Origin: Pseudomonas frederiksbergensis
GTDB taxonomy: Bacteria > Pseudomonadota > Gammaproteobacteria > Pseudomonadales > Pseudomonadaceae
Length of the DNA: 64,000 nt
Reading direction: 5' to 3'
Assembly (NCBI RefSeq): GCF_017114915.1
Contig: NZ_JAAUOE010000018.1
Coordinates: 1 to 64,000 of the forward strand
Shown: positions 18,389-28,060 of the stretch, piece by piece
How the letters are laid out: each line of letters starts with the position of its first letter
How positions within the stretch are numbered: position 1 is the stretch's first letter
Notes under the pieces: generated by a model
The model's database searches: none
What the model was told of the DNA's origin: nothing
What the model saw: only the letters and a program-made list of their open reading frames with translations
Translations under genes and position numbers: made by a program

Positions 18389-19873
18389 ATGAGCGCCAAC
18401 GTCGACCTGAACACCCGCCCCGACTACGACACGGTCCTGCAGGACATCGCCGACTACGTCCTCAACTTCAAAATCGATTCCCCAGAAGCGCTTGATACCG
18501 CCCGCAATTGCCTGATGGACACCCTCGGCTGCGGTCTGCTGGCCTTGCGATTCCCCGAATGCACCAAACATCTGGGGCCGATCGTCGAAGGCACGATCGT
18601 TCCTTTCGGCGCCCGCGTGCCGGGCACCAGTTACCGTCTCGATCCGGTCAAGGCCGCGTGGGACATCGGTTGCATCGTCCGTTGGCTCGATTACAACGAC
18701 ACCTGGCTCGCCGCCGAATGGGGCCATCCGTCCGATAACCTCGGCGGTATTCTCGCGGTGTCTGATCACCTGTCGCAAAAACGCCTGGCCAATGGTGATG
18801 CACCGCTGACCGTTCGCGCGGTGCTGGAAGCCATGATCATGGCTCACGAAATTCAAGGCGTGATCGCCCTGGAAAACTCGTTCAACCGCGTCGGCCTCGA
18901 TCATGTAATTCTGGTGAAAGTCGCCTCGACCGCCGTCACCGCCAAACTCATGGGCGCCAACCGCGAGCAACTGTTGTCGGCGTTGTCCCATGCCTTTGCC
19001 GACGGCCAGGCGCTGCGCACTTACCGCCATGCGCCGAACGCCGGGTCGCGCAAATCCTGGGCGGCGGGGGATGCGACCAGTCGAGGCGTACGGCTGGCGG
19101 ACATCGCAATGCGTGGTGAAATGGGCATCCCCGGCGTACTGACCGCCAGGCAGTGGGGGTTCTACGACGTGCTGTTCAGCCACACCAACAACGACCTGGC
19201 GCTCAAGCCTGACGAAAAGCGCGCCTTCGGCTTCCCCCGGCCGTTCGGTAGCTACGTGATGGAAAACGTGCTGTTCAAGATCAGCTTTCCCGCCGAGTTT
19301 CACGCTCAAACCGCCTGCGAGGCGGCCGTCACCCTGCATCCATTGGTCAGGAACCGCCTGCACGAGATCGACAAGATTGTCATCACCACTCACGAATCGG
19401 CGATCCGCATCATTTCCAAGGTCGGTCCGCTGGCCAACGCCGCGGACCGCGATCACTGCCTCCAGTACATGACCGCCGTACCCCTGGCGTTCGGCAATCT
19501 GGTGGCCGAGCAGTACGAGGATGACTTCCATGCCGCGCACCCGATTATCGATGTGCTGCGCGACAAAATGGTCATCGTCGAAGACCCGCGCTTCACCCGT
19601 GAATACCTGGAGGCGGACAAACGCTCCATCGCCAACGCGGTGCAGGTGTTCTTCAAGGACGGTTCCAACACCGATAACGTGATGGTGGAGTACCCGATCG
19701 GCCATCGCCGTCGCCGTGCCGACGGCATCCCGTTGCTGGAGGAAAAATTCAAGGCCAATCTGGCGACGCGCTTCACGGCTCAGCGAAGCGCCGAGATCCT
19801 TGCGTTGTGCAAGGACCCGGCAGCGCTTGAGGCGATGCCGGTGAACCGGTTTGTGGATTTGTTGGTGATCTGA
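18389..19873 (+). CDS. prpD: 2-methylcitrate dehydratase PrpD
   Basis: A 494-residue MmgE/PrpD-family protein. It shows the family order: a helical N-domain ([18 protein letters not shown]), [57 protein letters not shown], and a C-terminal part with [15 protein letters not shown]. It converts 2-methylcitrate to 2-methyl-cis-aconitate without an Fe/S cluster. Having both PrpD and AcnD/PrpF in one operon gives two possible dehydratase routes; which one carries flux cannot be told here. It is the last gene of the operon. Confidence 0.95.
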   Translation: MSANVDLNTRPDYDTVLQDIADYVLNFKIDSPEALDTARNCLMDTLGCGLLALRFPECTKHLGPIVEGTIVPFGARVPGTSYRLDPVKAAWDIGCIVRWLDYNDTWLAAEWGHPSDNLGGILAVSDHLSQKRLANGDAPLTVRAVLEAMIMAHEIQGVIALENSFNRVGLDHVILVKVASTAVTAKLMGANREQLLSALSHAFADGQALRTYRHAPNAGSRKSWAAGDATSRGVRLADIAMRGEMGIPGVLTARQWGFYDVLFSHTNNDLALKPDEKRAFGFPRPFGSYVMENVLFKISFPAEFHAQTACEAAVTLHPLVRNRLHEIDKIVITTHESAIRIISKVGPLANAADRDHCLQYMTAVPLAFGNLVAEQYEDDFHAAHPIIDVLRDKMVIVEDPRFTREYLEADKRSIANAVQVFFKDGSNTDNVMVEYPIGHRRRRADGIPLLEEKFKANLATRFTAQRSAEILALCKDPAALEAMPVNRFVDLLVI

Positions 19874-19966
19874 AAGCAGCTTCGAGCGGCCAGCTTCAAG
19901 CGGCAAGTAAAAGCACGCGTTTGACTCTGCTTGCAGCTTGAAACTTGCAGCTTGTGGCTGCTCCCC
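19874..19966. repeat. REP-like repeat between prpD and the PEP-synthase regulator gene
   Basis: Alternating motifs AGCAGCTTCGAGCGGC, CAGCTTCAAGC and their partners CTTGCAGCTTGAAACTTG and CAGCTTGTGGCTGCT make an imperfect inverted structure. It fills the gap between two convergent genes. A similar A/T-richer type recurs at 62994-63066 behind smc. Confidence 0.7.
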
Positions 19967-20785
19967 TTACTTAAATCGCCGCTCCACACCTTTCTCCACC
20001 AGAATCTTCGCCGAAATCTCTTCCACCGAGAAATGCGTGGAATTGATGTGCGGAATGTTCTCGCGGCGAAACAGATTCTCCACCTCGCGCACTTCGAATT
20101 CGCACTGCGCGTAGCTCGAATAACGGCTGTTGGGCTTGCGCTCGTTGCGGATCGCGGTGAGGCGGTCCGGGTCGATGGTCAGGCCGAACAGCTTGTGCTG
20201 GTGGGCGCGCAGGGCGCTCGGCAGTTGCAGACGCTCCATGTCGTCTTCGGTCAGCGGATAGTTGGCCGCGCGGATACCGAATTGCATCGCCATGTACAAA
20301 CACGTCGGCGTTTTGCCGCATCGCGACACGCCTACTAGTATCAGGTCGGCTTTGTCGTAATAGTGCGTGCGGGCGCCATCGTCATTGTCGAGGGCGAAGT
20401 TCACCGCCTCGATGCGCTCCATGTAATTGGAGTTGTGGCCGATGGAGTGGGATTTGCCGACCGTGTAGGAAGAATGCTCGGTCAGTTCCTGTTCAAGGGG
20501 CGCCAGGAAGGTCGAGAAAATGTCGATCATGAAACCATTCGACGTTGCGAGAATCTCACGAATGTCCTGATTGACAATGGTGTCGAAAATAATCGGACGA
20601 AAACCATCGTTTTCGGCGGCTTTGTTGATTTGTTGTACCATGGCCCGCGCTTTATCTGCGTTGTCGATGTACGGCCGTATGATTTTGCTGAAGGTAATGT
20701 TTTCGAACTGCGCCAGCAGGCTTTGGCCAAGGGTTTCGGCCGTAATACCCGTGCCATCGGAGATAAAGAAAGCGGATCGTTTCAT
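19967..20785 (-). CDS. ppsR: Phosphoenolpyruvate synthase regulatory protein (PSRP, kinase/pyrophosphorylase)
   Basis: A 272-residue DUF299 protein that inactivates PEP synthase by ADP-dependent phosphorylation and restores it by phosphate-dependent dephosphorylation. It begins [20 protein letters not shown], and has a P-loop [15 protein letters not shown] at about residue 152. ATG 20785 is used because the family starts there; the open frame continues upstream to 21106 into antisense sequence. It is divergent from its target gene ppsA with a 184-bp shared promoter region, a strong functional link. Confidence 0.94.
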   Translation of the reverse strand: MKRSAFFISDGTGITAETLGQSLLAQFENITFSKIIRPYIDNADKARAMVQQINKAAENDGFRPIIFDTIVNQDIREILATSNGFMIDIFSTFLAPLEQELTEHSSYTVGKSHSIGHNSNYMERIEAVNFALDNDDGARTHYYDKADLILVGVSRCGKTPTCLYMAMQFGIRAANYPLTEDDMERLQLPSALRAHQHKLFGLTIDPDRLTAIRNERKPNSRYSSYAQCEFEVREVENLFRRENIPHINSTHFSVEEISAKILVEKGVERRFK

Positions 20786-20969
20786 TTGCACCTTGGGCCT
20801 TAAGTGAGTGTCCTGTTGTAACGATTCTTGGATATAGTAGGCGCGATTTGTCGGCCGCCAATGGCCCGCATTCTCACTTATTTTCCAGGTCCAGGCCATA
20901 CAGCCGGCAAAGGCTCCCCCGAGTCGCCGGTTTCTGAGCTTTTCCAACACAGTTAGTGGAGAGATCACC

Positions 20970-23345
20970 TTGGTAGAGTACGTAGTTTCCCTCGATAAGC
21001 TCGGCGTCCATGATGTAGAGCATGTGGGGGGCAAGAACGCATCCCTTGGCGAGATGATCAGTAACCTTGCAGGTGCCGGTGTATCGGTGCCCGGTGGCTT
21101 TGCCACGACAGCTCAGGCTTATCGTGATTTTCTGGAACTGAGCGGCTTGAACGATCAGATCCACGCCGCCCTCGATGCCCTGGACGTCGATGATGTCAAC
21201 GCTCTCGCCAAGACCGGCGCCCAGATCCGTCAATGGATCATGGAAGCCGAGTTCCCCGAGAAGCTCAACGCCGAGATCCGCACCGCGTTCGCCACGCTGT
21301 CGGCCGGCAACCCTGACATGGCCGTGGCCGTGCGCTCTTCCGCTACCGCCGAAGACCTGCCGGACGCTTCCTTCGCCGGTCAGCAGGAAACCTTCCTGAA
21401 CATCCGTGGTGTCGAAAACGTCATTCGCGCCGCCAAAGAGGTGTTCGCCTCCCTGTTCAACGACCGCGCCATTTCCTACCGCGTCCACCAGGGCTTCGAC
21501 CACAAGCTGGTGGCTCTGTCGGCCGGTGTGCAGCGCATGGTCCGCTCCGAAACCGGCACCGCCGGCGTGATGTTCACCCTCGATACCGAATCGGGCTTCC
21601 GTGACGTGGTGTTCATCACCGGCGCCTACGGCCTGGGTGAAACCGTCGTACAAGGCGCGGTGAACCCGGATGAGTTCTACGTCCACAAAGGCACGCTGCA
21701 AGCCGGTCGCCCGGCCATCCTGCGTCGCAACCTGGGCAGTAAAGCCATCAAGATGATCTACGGCGACGAAGCCCGCGCCGGTAAATCGGTCAAGACCATC
21801 GACGTGGACAAGGCCGATCGTGCGCGTTTCTGCCTGACCGACGCCGAAGTCAGCGAGCTGGCCAAGCAGGCGATGATCATCGAGAAGCACTACAAGTGCC
21901 CGATGGACATCGAATGGGCCAAAGACGGCGATGACGGCAAGCTCTACATTGTGCAGGCCCGTCCGGAAACCGTGAAGAGCCGCACCCAGGCCAACGTCAT
22001 GGAACGTTACCTGTTGAAAGAAACCGGCACCGTGCTGGTGGAAGGTCGCGCCATCGGCCAGCGCATCGGCGCCGGCAAGGTGCGGATCATCAAGGACGTG
22101 TCCGAGATGGACAAAGTCCAGCCGGGCGACGTTCTGGTTTCCGACATGACCGACCCGGACTGGGAACCGGTCATGAAACGCGCCAGCGCCATCGTCACCA
22201 ACCGTGGCGGCCGTACCTGCCACGCGGCGATCATCGCTCGCGAGCTGGGCATCCCGGCCGTGGTCGGTTGCGGCAACGCCACCCAGCTGTTGCAGGACGG
22301 CCAGGGCGTGACCGTGTCCTGCGCTGAAGGCGACACCGGCTACATTTTCGAAGGCGAACTGGGCTTCGACATCAAGAAAAACTCCGTGGATGCCATGCCG
22401 GAGCTGCCGTTCAAGATCATGATGAACGTCGGCAACCCGGACCGCGCATTCGACTTCGCGCAACTGCCGAATGCCGGTGTGGGCCTGGCCCGTCTGGAAT
22501 TCATCATCAACCGCATGATCGGCGTGCACCCTAAAGCGCTGTTGAACTACGACGGCCTGCCGCAGGAAATCAAGGACAGCGTCGACAAGCGCATCGCCGG
22601 TTACAACGACCCGGTCGGCTTCTATGTCGACAAACTGGTCGAAGGCATCAGCACCCTGGCGGCGGCGTTCTGGCCGAAAAAGGTCATCGTGCGTCTGTCG
22701 GACTTCAAGTCCAACGAATACGCGAACTTGATCGGCGGCAAGCTCTACGAGCCGGAAGAAGAGAACCCGATGCTGGGCTTCCGTGGCGCTTCGCGTTACA
22801 TCAGCGAATCGTTCCGTGACTGCTTCGAACTCGAATGCCGCGCCCTCAAGCGCGTGCGTAACGACATGGGCCTGACCAACGTTGAAATCATGGTGCCGTT
22901 CGTCCGTACCCTGGGAGAAGCGAGCCAGGTGGTCGATCTGCTGGCCGAAAACGGTCTGGCCCGTGGCGACAACGGTCTGCGCGTGATCATGATGTGCGAA
23001 CTGCCGTCCAACGCGATCCTGGCTGAAGAGTTCCTCGAGTTCTTCGACGGCTTCTCCATCGGCTCCAACGACCTGACCCAGCTCACCTTGGGCCTGGACC
23101 GTGACTCCGGGATCATCGCGCACCTGTTCGACGAGCGAAATCCTGCGGTCAAGAAGCTGCTGGCCAACGCCATTGCCGCGTGCAACAAGGCCGGCAAGTA
23201 CATCGGCATCTGCGGTCAGGGCCCTTCGGACCACCCGGACCTGGCCAAGTGGCTGATGGAGCAGGGCATCGAAAGCGTTTCGCTGAACCCTGATTCCGTG
23301 CTGGAAACCTGGTTCTTCCTGGCTGAAGGTCAGGCTTCGGCTTGA
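20970..23345 (+). CDS. ppsA: Phosphoenolpyruvate synthase (pyruvate, water dikinase)
   Basis: A 791-residue enzyme making PEP from pyruvate and ATP for gluconeogenesis. The N-terminal ATP-grasp domain starts with [19 protein letters not shown]; the phosphohistidine domain has [17 protein letters not shown], with catalytic His418; the C-terminal TIM-barrel domain has [14 protein letters not shown] and [11 protein letters not shown]. The start is TTG 20970, preceded by GGAGA seven bases upstream, giving the usual N-terminus [11 protein letters not shown]. Two terminator hairpins follow. The gene is needed downstream of pathways such as the prp operon that yield pyruvate. Confidence 0.97.
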   Translation: MVEYVVSLDKLGVHDVEHVGGKNASLGEMISNLAGAGVSVPGGFATTAQAYRDFLELSGLNDQIHAALDALDVDDVNALAKTGAQIRQWIMEAEFPEKLNAEIRTAFATLSAGNPDMAVAVRSSATAEDLPDASFAGQQETFLNIRGVENVIRAAKEVFASLFNDRAISYRVHQGFDHKLVALSAGVQRMVRSETGTAGVMFTLDTESGFRDVVFITGAYGLGETVVQGAVNPDEFYVHKGTLQAGRPAILRRNLGSKAIKMIYGDEARAGKSVKTIDVDKADRARFCLTDAEVSELAKQAMIIEKHYKCPMDIEWAKDGDDGKLYIVQARPETVKSRTQANVMERYLLKETGTVLVEGRAIGQRIGAGKVRIIKDVSEMDKVQPGDVLVSDMTDPDWEPVMKRASAIVTNRGGRTCHAAIIARELGIPAVVGCGNATQLLQDGQGVTVSCAEGDTGYIFEGELGFDIKKNSVDAMPELPFKIMMNVGNPDRAFDFAQLPNAGVGLARLEFIINRMIGVHPKALLNYDGLPQEIKDSVDKRIAGYNDPVGFYVDKLVEGISTLAAAFWPKKVIVRLSDFKSNEYANLIGGKLYEPEEENPMLGFRGASRYISESFRDCFELECRALKRVRNDMGLTNVEIMVPFVRTLGEASQVVDLLAENGLARGDNGLRVIMMCELPSNAILAEEFLEFFDGFSIGSNDLTQLTLGLDRDSGIIAHLFDERNPAVKKLLANAIAACNKAGKYIGICGQGPSDHPDLAKWLMEQGIESVSLNPDSVLETWFFLAEGQASA

Positions 23346-23356
23346 CGTGTTGAGTG

Positions 23357-23428
23357 AAGAGGCCGGTCGGTGAGCGGCCTCTTTAGGATTCAAGTAGGGC
23401 GGGCTCCATTTGGATGCCGCCCTTTTTT
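23357..23428 (+). terminator. Tandem terminators after ppsA
   Basis: The first hairpin pairs AAGAGGCCG (23357-23365) with CGGCCTCTT (23375-23383). The second pairs GGGCGG (23397-23402) with CCGCCC (23417-23422) and is followed by six T. The hydrolase gene begins only 14 bases later, so its own promoter may lie within or upstream of these hairpins. Confidence 0.8.
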
Positions 23429-23441
23429 GTGCAAGAGCATT

Positions 23442-24431
23442 ATGCAAAGCAGCAGCAACCTATTTCCTGTCGCCCTGATCAGCGCCGAGCGGCGCGGTGA
23501 TCTGAGCGAAGACGTCTATCGTTTGAAACCCGGCAACAGCCCCGACGGCACCGTCGAACTGGCTGTGACGCGCCTGGGCATGGCCGATGAGCCGGCGGTG
23601 CGTGGCGTGCCGGTGATTCTGTTGCACGGCAGCTTTTCCAATCGGCGGTTCTGGTTCTCTCCCAAAGGTTTGGGCCTGGGCGCTTATCTGACGCGCCTGG
23701 GATTCGATGTGTGGATTCCGGAAATGCGCGGCCACGGCCTGTCTCAGCGCAATCAGGGCTATCGCCAGAACCGCGTCGCCGACTATGCGCGTTACGATTT
23801 GCCGGCCATTGGCGCATTCGTGCGCGAGCAAAGCGGCCAGATCCCGCACTGGATCGGTCATTCGCTGGGCGGCATTACCCTGGCCGCGGCATTGGGCGGT
23901 CAATACCTGGGCGAGCCCGTCGTGGCTTCTGCGGCGTTTTTCGGCACGCAGGTCAGCCGCACCTACTGGCCGTTGAAATTTCCGCCGGTGGAGTGGAGCG
24001 GGCGCTTCATTCTCAAGCGGTTTGCCCAACTGTCGGGTTCACGGCTCAAGCGCGGCCCGGAGGACGAGCCGATAGGCCTGGCCCTGGAAAGCATGCGCTG
24101 GTATGGGCTGTTCGGTCGTTTTGGCGATGCCGACAAAGACTGGTGGGCGGGTTTGGCTGACGTGCAACTGCCGGTACTGGCCGTGAGTGCCGCGGGCGAT
24201 CATCAAGACCCGACCTGGGCCTGCCGCAAGCTGTTCGATCAAGTCGGCTCCGAGCACAAGCAGTTCATCACCCTTGGCCGCGAGCAAGGCTTTGGCGATA
24301 ATTTCGGGCACGTGGAAATGCTGGTCAGCAAGGCTGCGCAGACTGAAGTCTGGCCGTTGGTGGCACGCTGGCTGGCGGATCAACAGACGCCTTTGCTGGG
24401 TGGAAAGCCGGATTTGGCTGCTGCGATTTGA
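23442..24431 (+). CDS. Alpha/beta-fold hydrolase (probable esterase/lipase)
   Basis: A 329-residue alpha/beta hydrolase. The oxyanion HG motif is in VILLHGSFSNRRFW; the nucleophile elbow is G-H-S-L-G in HWIGHSLGGITLAAAL; a late Asp in SAAGDHQDPTW and the His in FGHVEMLV complete a plausible triad. EMRGHGLSQRN is typical of the family. No signal peptide is seen, so it is probably cytoplasmic. The substrate is unknown. A homologue sits at the same place next to ppsA in P. aeruginosa (recollection). Confidence 0.87.
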   Translation: MQSSSNLFPVALISAERRGDLSEDVYRLKPGNSPDGTVELAVTRLGMADEPAVRGVPVILLHGSFSNRRFWFSPKGLGLGAYLTRLGFDVWIPEMRGHGLSQRNQGYRQNRVADYARYDLPAIGAFVREQSGQIPHWIGHSLGGITLAAALGGQYLGEPVVASAAFFGTQVSRTYWPLKFPPVEWSGRFILKRFAQLSGSRLKRGPEDEPIGLALESMRWYGLFGRFGDADKDWWAGLADVQLPVLAVSAAGDHQDPTWACRKLFDQVGSEHKQFITLGREQGFGDNFGHVEMLVSKAAQTEVWPLVARWLADQQTPLLGGKPDLAAAI

Positions 24432-24574
24432 GCTTGGTGCTCTAACAAGGGCATTTCGTTCGGATCGGCTTGCGGCTAAGATGTGACGCGCTGAGTGGTT
24501 CTGGTCACTTTGAGTGACTGAATCGGTCGTGATGTTCGTGCGAGCGGAGTGATTTACACCGCCCGACCCTGGCC

Positions 24575-24593
24575 CGAGTATGCTGCATACTCG
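24575..24593. promoter_or_regulatory. Perfect 19-bp palindrome upstream of rraA
   Basis: CGAGTATGC, one central T, then GCATACTCG form a perfect inverted repeat 29 bases before the rraA start. It could be a dimer operator or a tight hairpin in the mRNA leader. A second short inverted repeat, GTCACT-TTG-AGTGAC, lies ~60 bases further upstream. Confidence 0.5.
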
Positions 24594-24622
24594 ATTGTCT
24601 TCCTTGTTACAGGAGTTTTTCG

Positions 24623-25114
24623 ATGAACCATTACCTCACGCCTGACCTGTGCGATGCCTATCCGGAGCTGGTGCAGGTGCTGGAACCGATGTTCAGCAAT
24701 TTCGGTGGCCGTGATTCGTTCGGCGGCGAAATCGTGACCATCAAATGTTTCGAAGATAACTCGTTGGTCAAGGAGCAAGTCGAGCTCAAGGGCAACGGTA
24801 AAGTGCTGGTGGTCGACGGCGGCGGCTCCCTGCGCCGCGCACTGATGGGCGACATGCTGGCCGAGAAAGCCGCGAACAACGGTTGGGAAGGGCTGGTGAT
24901 CTACGGTTGCATCCGCGACGTCGATGTCATCGCGCAAACCGATCTGGGGGTTCAGGCCCTGGCCAGTCACCCGATGAAAACCGACAGGCGCGGTGTTGGC
25001 GATCTCAACGTTGCCGTGACCTTCGCGGGTGTGACGTTCCATCCGGGCCACTACATCTACGCGGACAACAACGGCGTGATCGTTTCGCCAAGCCCGCTTG
25101 CAATGCCTGAATAA
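24623..25114 (+). CDS. rraA: RraA-family protein (RNase E activity regulator / oxaloacetate decarboxylase-aldolase fold)
   Basis: A 163-residue RraA protein. Motifs are [20 protein letters not shown] at the N-terminus, [20 protein letters not shown] (with the conserved G-R segment) and [22 protein letters not shown]. coli RraA inhibits RNase E; related proteins have 4-hydroxy-4-methyl-2-oxoglutarate aldolase or oxaloacetate decarboxylase activity, and the sequence alone does not decide. GGAG lies upstream of ATG 24623. The gene precedes cmaX by 26 bp and may be cotranscribed with the envelope module. Confidence 0.92.
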   Translation: MNHYLTPDLCDAYPELVQVLEPMFSNFGGRDSFGGEIVTIKCFEDNSLVKEQVELKGNGKVLVVDGGGSLRRALMGDMLAEKAANNGWEGLVIYGCIRDVDVIAQTDLGVQALASHPMKTDRRGVGDLNVAVTFAGVTFHPGHYIYADNNGVIVSPSPLAMPE

Positions 25115-25140
25115 AGCACCGTATCAACCAAGGGGTGAGG

Positions 25141-26136
25141 ATGTTCGAGGAAGAAAACGCGCAATGGGGGCTGGTGCATGCCCTGGTGCTGGATGGTAAA
25201 GGCGGTGCGCGTTCGATAGCCCGGACTGAACTCGATGACTTGCAGCTGCAGGCCCATGAAAGCCTGTGGCTGCACTGGGATCGCAGTCACCCGCAAACCC
25301 AGACCTGGCTGCGAAAATCCAGCGGGCTGAGTGAATTCAGTTGCGACTTGCTGCTTGAAGAGAACACCCGACCGCGTCTTTTGCCGCTGCCGGACTCTGA
25401 ACTGCTGCTGTTTCTGCGCGGGGTCAACCTGAACCCGGGCGCGGAGCCGGAAGACATGGTCTCGGTGCGGATCTTCGGTTCGGCCCAGCGGGTGATTTCC
25501 CTGCGTCTGCGGCCGTTGCGCGCCACCGAAGAGTTGCTGGTGCAGCTGGCCGACGGCAAAGGGCCGAGAACCGCCTCCGAACTGATCCTCTATATGGCGC
25601 AATACCTCACCAACAAGGTGCAGGATCTGGTCAGCTGCCTCTCGGAAATCGTCGATGAGGAAGAAGAAAAGCTGGATGCCGACGAACGGTACACGCCCGA
25701 ACATGGCGCCGTTTTGCAGATCCGTCGCAGAGCCGCTGCACTGAAGCGCTTTCTGGCGCCGCAGCGAGATATTTTCGGTCAGCTGACGCGGATAAGACTG
25801 CCATGGTTCTGTGAAGACGATGGTGATTACTGGAACGAATTGAACAACAGCCTGACCCGCTATCTCGAGGAGCTGGAATTGACCCGGGAGCGTGTGGGGC
25901 TGGTCCTGGAAGCTGAAGACCGGCGTTTGAGCGTGCGCATGAACCGCACGATGTACCGCTTCGGGATCATCACCGGGATCTTTTTGCCGATGAGTTTTCT
26001 GACTGGTCTTCTGGGCATCAACGTCGGCGGTATTCCGTTCTCTGCCAGCCCTTACGGGTTCCTGATCGCTTGTCTGTTGATGGTTTCGGTGGCGCTGGGG
26101 CAGTGGTGGTTATTCCGACGTTTGCGCTGGGTCTGA
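25141..26136 (+). CDS. cmaX: CorA/ZntB-family cation transporter CmaX
   Basis: A 331-residue CorA-family protein: a large cytoplasmic N-domain rich in acidic residues (SEIVDEEEEKLDADE at about residues 168-182) and two C-terminal membrane helices at about residues 268-290 and 300-322. The pore-loop motif reads G-I-N (LLGINVGGIPF) in place of the canonical G-M-N, as in ZntB-like members. ATG 25141 follows GGGGTGAGG. CmaX is the first gene of the cmaX-cfrX-cmpX-sigX module known in Pseudomonas; the ion carried is uncertain. Confidence 0.9.
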   Translation: MFEEENAQWGLVHALVLDGKGGARSIARTELDDLQLQAHESLWLHWDRSHPQTQTWLRKSSGLSEFSCDLLLEENTRPRLLPLPDSELLLFLRGVNLNPGAEPEDMVSVRIFGSAQRVISLRLRPLRATEELLVQLADGKGPRTASELILYMAQYLTNKVQDLVSCLSEIVDEEEEKLDADERYTPEHGAVLQIRRRAAALKRFLAPQRDIFGQLTRIRLPWFCEDDGDYWNELNNSLTRYLEELELTRERVGLVLEAEDRRLSVRMNRTMYRFGIITGIFLPMSFLTGLLGINVGGIPFSASPYGFLIACLLMVSVALGQWWLFRRLRWV

Positions 26137-26199
26137 CAATGAGCCATGTGACCCGAGCAAATTTGACCGCGTCTTTCACAGATATCACGAGAGGTGCGT

Positions 26200-26448
26200 A
26201 TGCACGATCCGTTTGAACAGTCTTTGCGTGACATGCTTAAAGCTTCGCCGTCCACCCGTGACGACGATGCTTGTCTGGGGCGTGTGCTGAAAACCGCCAA
26301 CCGCCAGGTCGGTGCCGGCGATCTGTTCAGCCTGCTGGGCCGTTGGCTGCCCGCGCTGATGATCGCCCTGAATAACGGATCGGCCCATGTCGCGCCGGTT
26401 TCCCGTCTGCGTAAACCTACTGCTCGCACTGCTGATAAGGCTGATTGA
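26200..26448 (+). CDS. cfrX: Small conserved protein CfrX
   Basis: An 82-residue protein starting at ATG 26200 behind GAGAGG. It has a charged helical N-half (DPFEQSLRDMLKAS), a middle weakly hydrophobic stretch (LFSLLGRWLPALMIALNNG) and a basic C-terminus. I recognise it from position and pattern as CfrX, a small protein without assigned function between cmaX and cmpX. It ends two bases before the cmpX start, suggesting coupling. Confidence 0.85.
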   Translation: MHDPFEQSLRDMLKASPSTRDDDACLGRVLKTANRQVGAGDLFSLLGRWLPALMIALNNGSAHVAPVSRLRKPTARTADKAD

Positions 26449-26450
26449 AT

Positions 26451-27275
26451 ATGGAACTAGATCTCTGGACTCAGAGCCTCGTCACTGCAATGACTGCGTT
26501 GTGGACCAAAGTTGCGAACTTCATTCCGAACCTGTTTGGCGCACTGGTTGTACTGCTGCTGGGTTTTGTCGTGGCCAAGCTGCTGGACACGCTGCTCTCC
26601 AAATTGCTCGCCAAACTGGGCCTCGATCGCCTGATGGGGGGTACCGGGCTGACCAAATTGATGTCCCGCGCCGGCCTCCAGGTGCCTATTTCGACGCTGA
26701 TCGGCAAAATCGTCTACTGGTTCGTTCTGCTGATTTTTCTGGTTTCTGCCGCAGAATCCCTTGGACTTGAGCGAGTTTCGGCTACGCTGGACATGTTGGC
26801 GCTGTATTTGCCGAAAGTATTCGGCGCGGCGCTGGTGCTGCTGGTCGGTGTCTTGCTGGCGCAACTGGCCAATGGGCTGGTGCGTGGCGCGGCAGAAGGC
26901 GTAGGGCTCGATTACGCCGCGGGTTTGGGGCGGATTGCCCAGGGCCTGGTGATCATCATCAGTATTTCGGTTGCGATCAGCCAGTTGGAGGTCAAAACTG
27001 ACCTGCTTAACCATGTGATCGTGATCGTCTTGATTACCGTTGGTCTGGCGGTTGCGCTGGCGATGGGATTGGGAAGCCGGGAAATTGCCGGTCAGATTCT
27101 TGCGGGAATCTATGTGCGCGAGTTGTATCAGGTTGGGCAACAAGTGCGTGTTGGCGAGGTCGAAGGTCAGATCGAAGAGATCGGCACGGTTAAAACCACC
27201 GTGCTGACCGACGAGGGTGAGCTAGTCTCTCTTTCGAATCGGATTCTCTTGGAGCAGCATGTGAGTAGCCGCTAA
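26451..27275 (+). CDS. cmpX: CmpX, mechanosensitive-channel-like membrane protein
   Basis: A 274-residue inner-membrane protein with about four to five hydrophobic helices (LFGALVVLLLGFVVAKLL, WFVLLIFLVSAAESLG, VFGAALVLLVGVLLAQLAN, LVIIISISVAISQL, HVIVIVLITVGLAVALAMGLG) followed by a short soluble end resembling the MscS beta domain (VGQQVRVGEVEGQIEEIGTVKTT). The family is linked to envelope stress and membrane fluidity in Pseudomonas. ATG 26451 is two bases after the cfrX stop. A GC hairpin separates it from sigX. Confidence 0.9.
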   Translation: MELDLWTQSLVTAMTALWTKVANFIPNLFGALVVLLLGFVVAKLLDTLLSKLLAKLGLDRLMGGTGLTKLMSRAGLQVPISTLIGKIVYWFVLLIFLVSAAESLGLERVSATLDMLALYLPKVFGAALVLLVGVLLAQLANGLVRGAAEGVGLDYAAGLGRIAQGLVIIISISVAISQLEVKTDLLNHVIVIVLITVGLAVALAMGLGSREIAGQILAGIYVRELYQVGQQVRVGEVEGQIEEIGTVKTTVLTDEGELVSLSNRILLEQHVSSR

Positions 27276-27298
27276 CCCGGCAAATCCTGCTAATGTAT

Positions 27299-27332
27299 GC
27301 CGCCGCAAAAATGCCCTGAAGGGCTGCGGCGG
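27299..27332 (+). other. Hairpin in the cmpX-sigX gap
   Basis: CCGCCGC (27300-27306) pairs with GCGGCGG (27326-27332), enclosing a second stem GCCC-TGAA-GGGC. No T-tract follows. It may reduce read-through from the cmpX operon into sigX or stabilise the upstream transcript. Confidence 0.5.
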
Positions 27333-27362
27333 ACATTGACCTGACTGTCGGCCCGACTTGTT

Positions 27363-27953
27363 TTGAATAAAGCTCAATCGCTCTCCACGCGCTACGACCC
27401 CCGCGAGCTCTCTGATGAGGAGTTGGTCGCGCGCTCGCACACCGAGCTGTTTCACGTAACGCGCGCCTATGAAGAACTGATGCGGCGTTACCAGCGGACA
27501 TTATTTAACGTTTGTGCACGGTATCTCGGGAACGATCGTGATGCAGATGATGTCTGTCAGGAGGTGATGTTGAAGGTGCTGTACGGTTTGAAGAACTTTG
27601 AGGGCAAATCGAAGTTCAAGACCTGGCTCTACAGCATCACGTACAACGAATGCATCACGCAGTATCGGAAGGAACGGCGTAAGCGTCGCTTGATGGACGC
27701 ATTAAGTCTGGACCCCCTTGAGGAAGCGTCTGAAGAAAAGGCGCCGAAACCCGAGGAGAAGGGCGGGCTTGATCGCTGGCTGGTGTATGTGAATCCGATC
27801 GACCGTGAAATTCTGGTGCTACGATTTGTCGCAGAGCTAGAGTTTCAGGAGATCGCAGACATCATGCACATGGGTTTGAGCGCAACAAAAATGCGGTACA
27901 AGCGCGCTCTAGACAAATTGCGTGAGAAATTTGCAGGCATCGCCGAAACTTAG
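27363..27953 (+). CDS. sigX: ECF sigma factor SigX
   Basis: A 196-residue ECF sigma factor. Region 2 is seen in FNVCARYLGNDRDADDVCQEVMLKVLYGLKNF and FKTWLYSITYNECI; region 4 in DREILVLRFVAELEFQEIADIMHMGLSATKMRYKRALDKL. The start is TTG 27363, chosen because the N-terminus NKAQSLSTRYDPRELSDEEL is the one I remember for SigX; no strong ribosome site precedes it. SigX supports oprF transcription and fatty-acid and envelope genes in Pseudomonas. No anti-sigma gene adjoins it, which is usual for SigX. Confidence 0.94.
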   Translation: MNKAQSLSTRYDPRELSDEELVARSHTELFHVTRAYEELMRRYQRTLFNVCARYLGNDRDADDVCQEVMLKVLYGLKNFEGKSKFKTWLYSITYNECITQYRKERRKRRLMDALSLDPLEEASEEKAPKPEEKGGLDRWLVYVNPIDREILVLRFVAELEFQEIADIMHMGLSATKMRYKRALDKLREKFAGIAET

Positions 27954-27979
27954 TTCGGCGCAAATATCTCTTACGTGTA

Positions 27980-28001
27980 GGCAAGTTCTGATAGACTTGC
28001 C
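27980..28001 (+). terminator. Hairpin between sigX and oprF
   Basis: GGCAAGT (27980-27986) pairs with ACTTGCC (27995-28001) across an 8-base loop. There is no T-tract, so it is a weak or attenuating signal rather than a clear terminator. A second short stem (CCCCCGGTTTGCGGG) lies just after it in the oprF leader. Confidence 0.45.
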
Positions 28002-28060
28002 GCCGAGTTGTCCCCCGGTTTGCGGGACTGCTTCACAATCACCAGATGGGGATTTAACGG

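Noticed and set aside
20874..23447. Very long open frame antisense to ppsA (and similar ones opposite prpB/prpC, acnD, prpF, prpD, nirB, rlmKL and smc)
   Set aside because: These are open because GC-rich third positions suppress stops on the opposite strand; their products are low-complexity His/Gln/Val-rich and lack family motifs, while the sense genes are clear.
26387..26770. Plus-strand frame overlapping cfrX and cmpX
   Set aside because: It covers the junction of two well-supported genes in another frame and shows no family motif.
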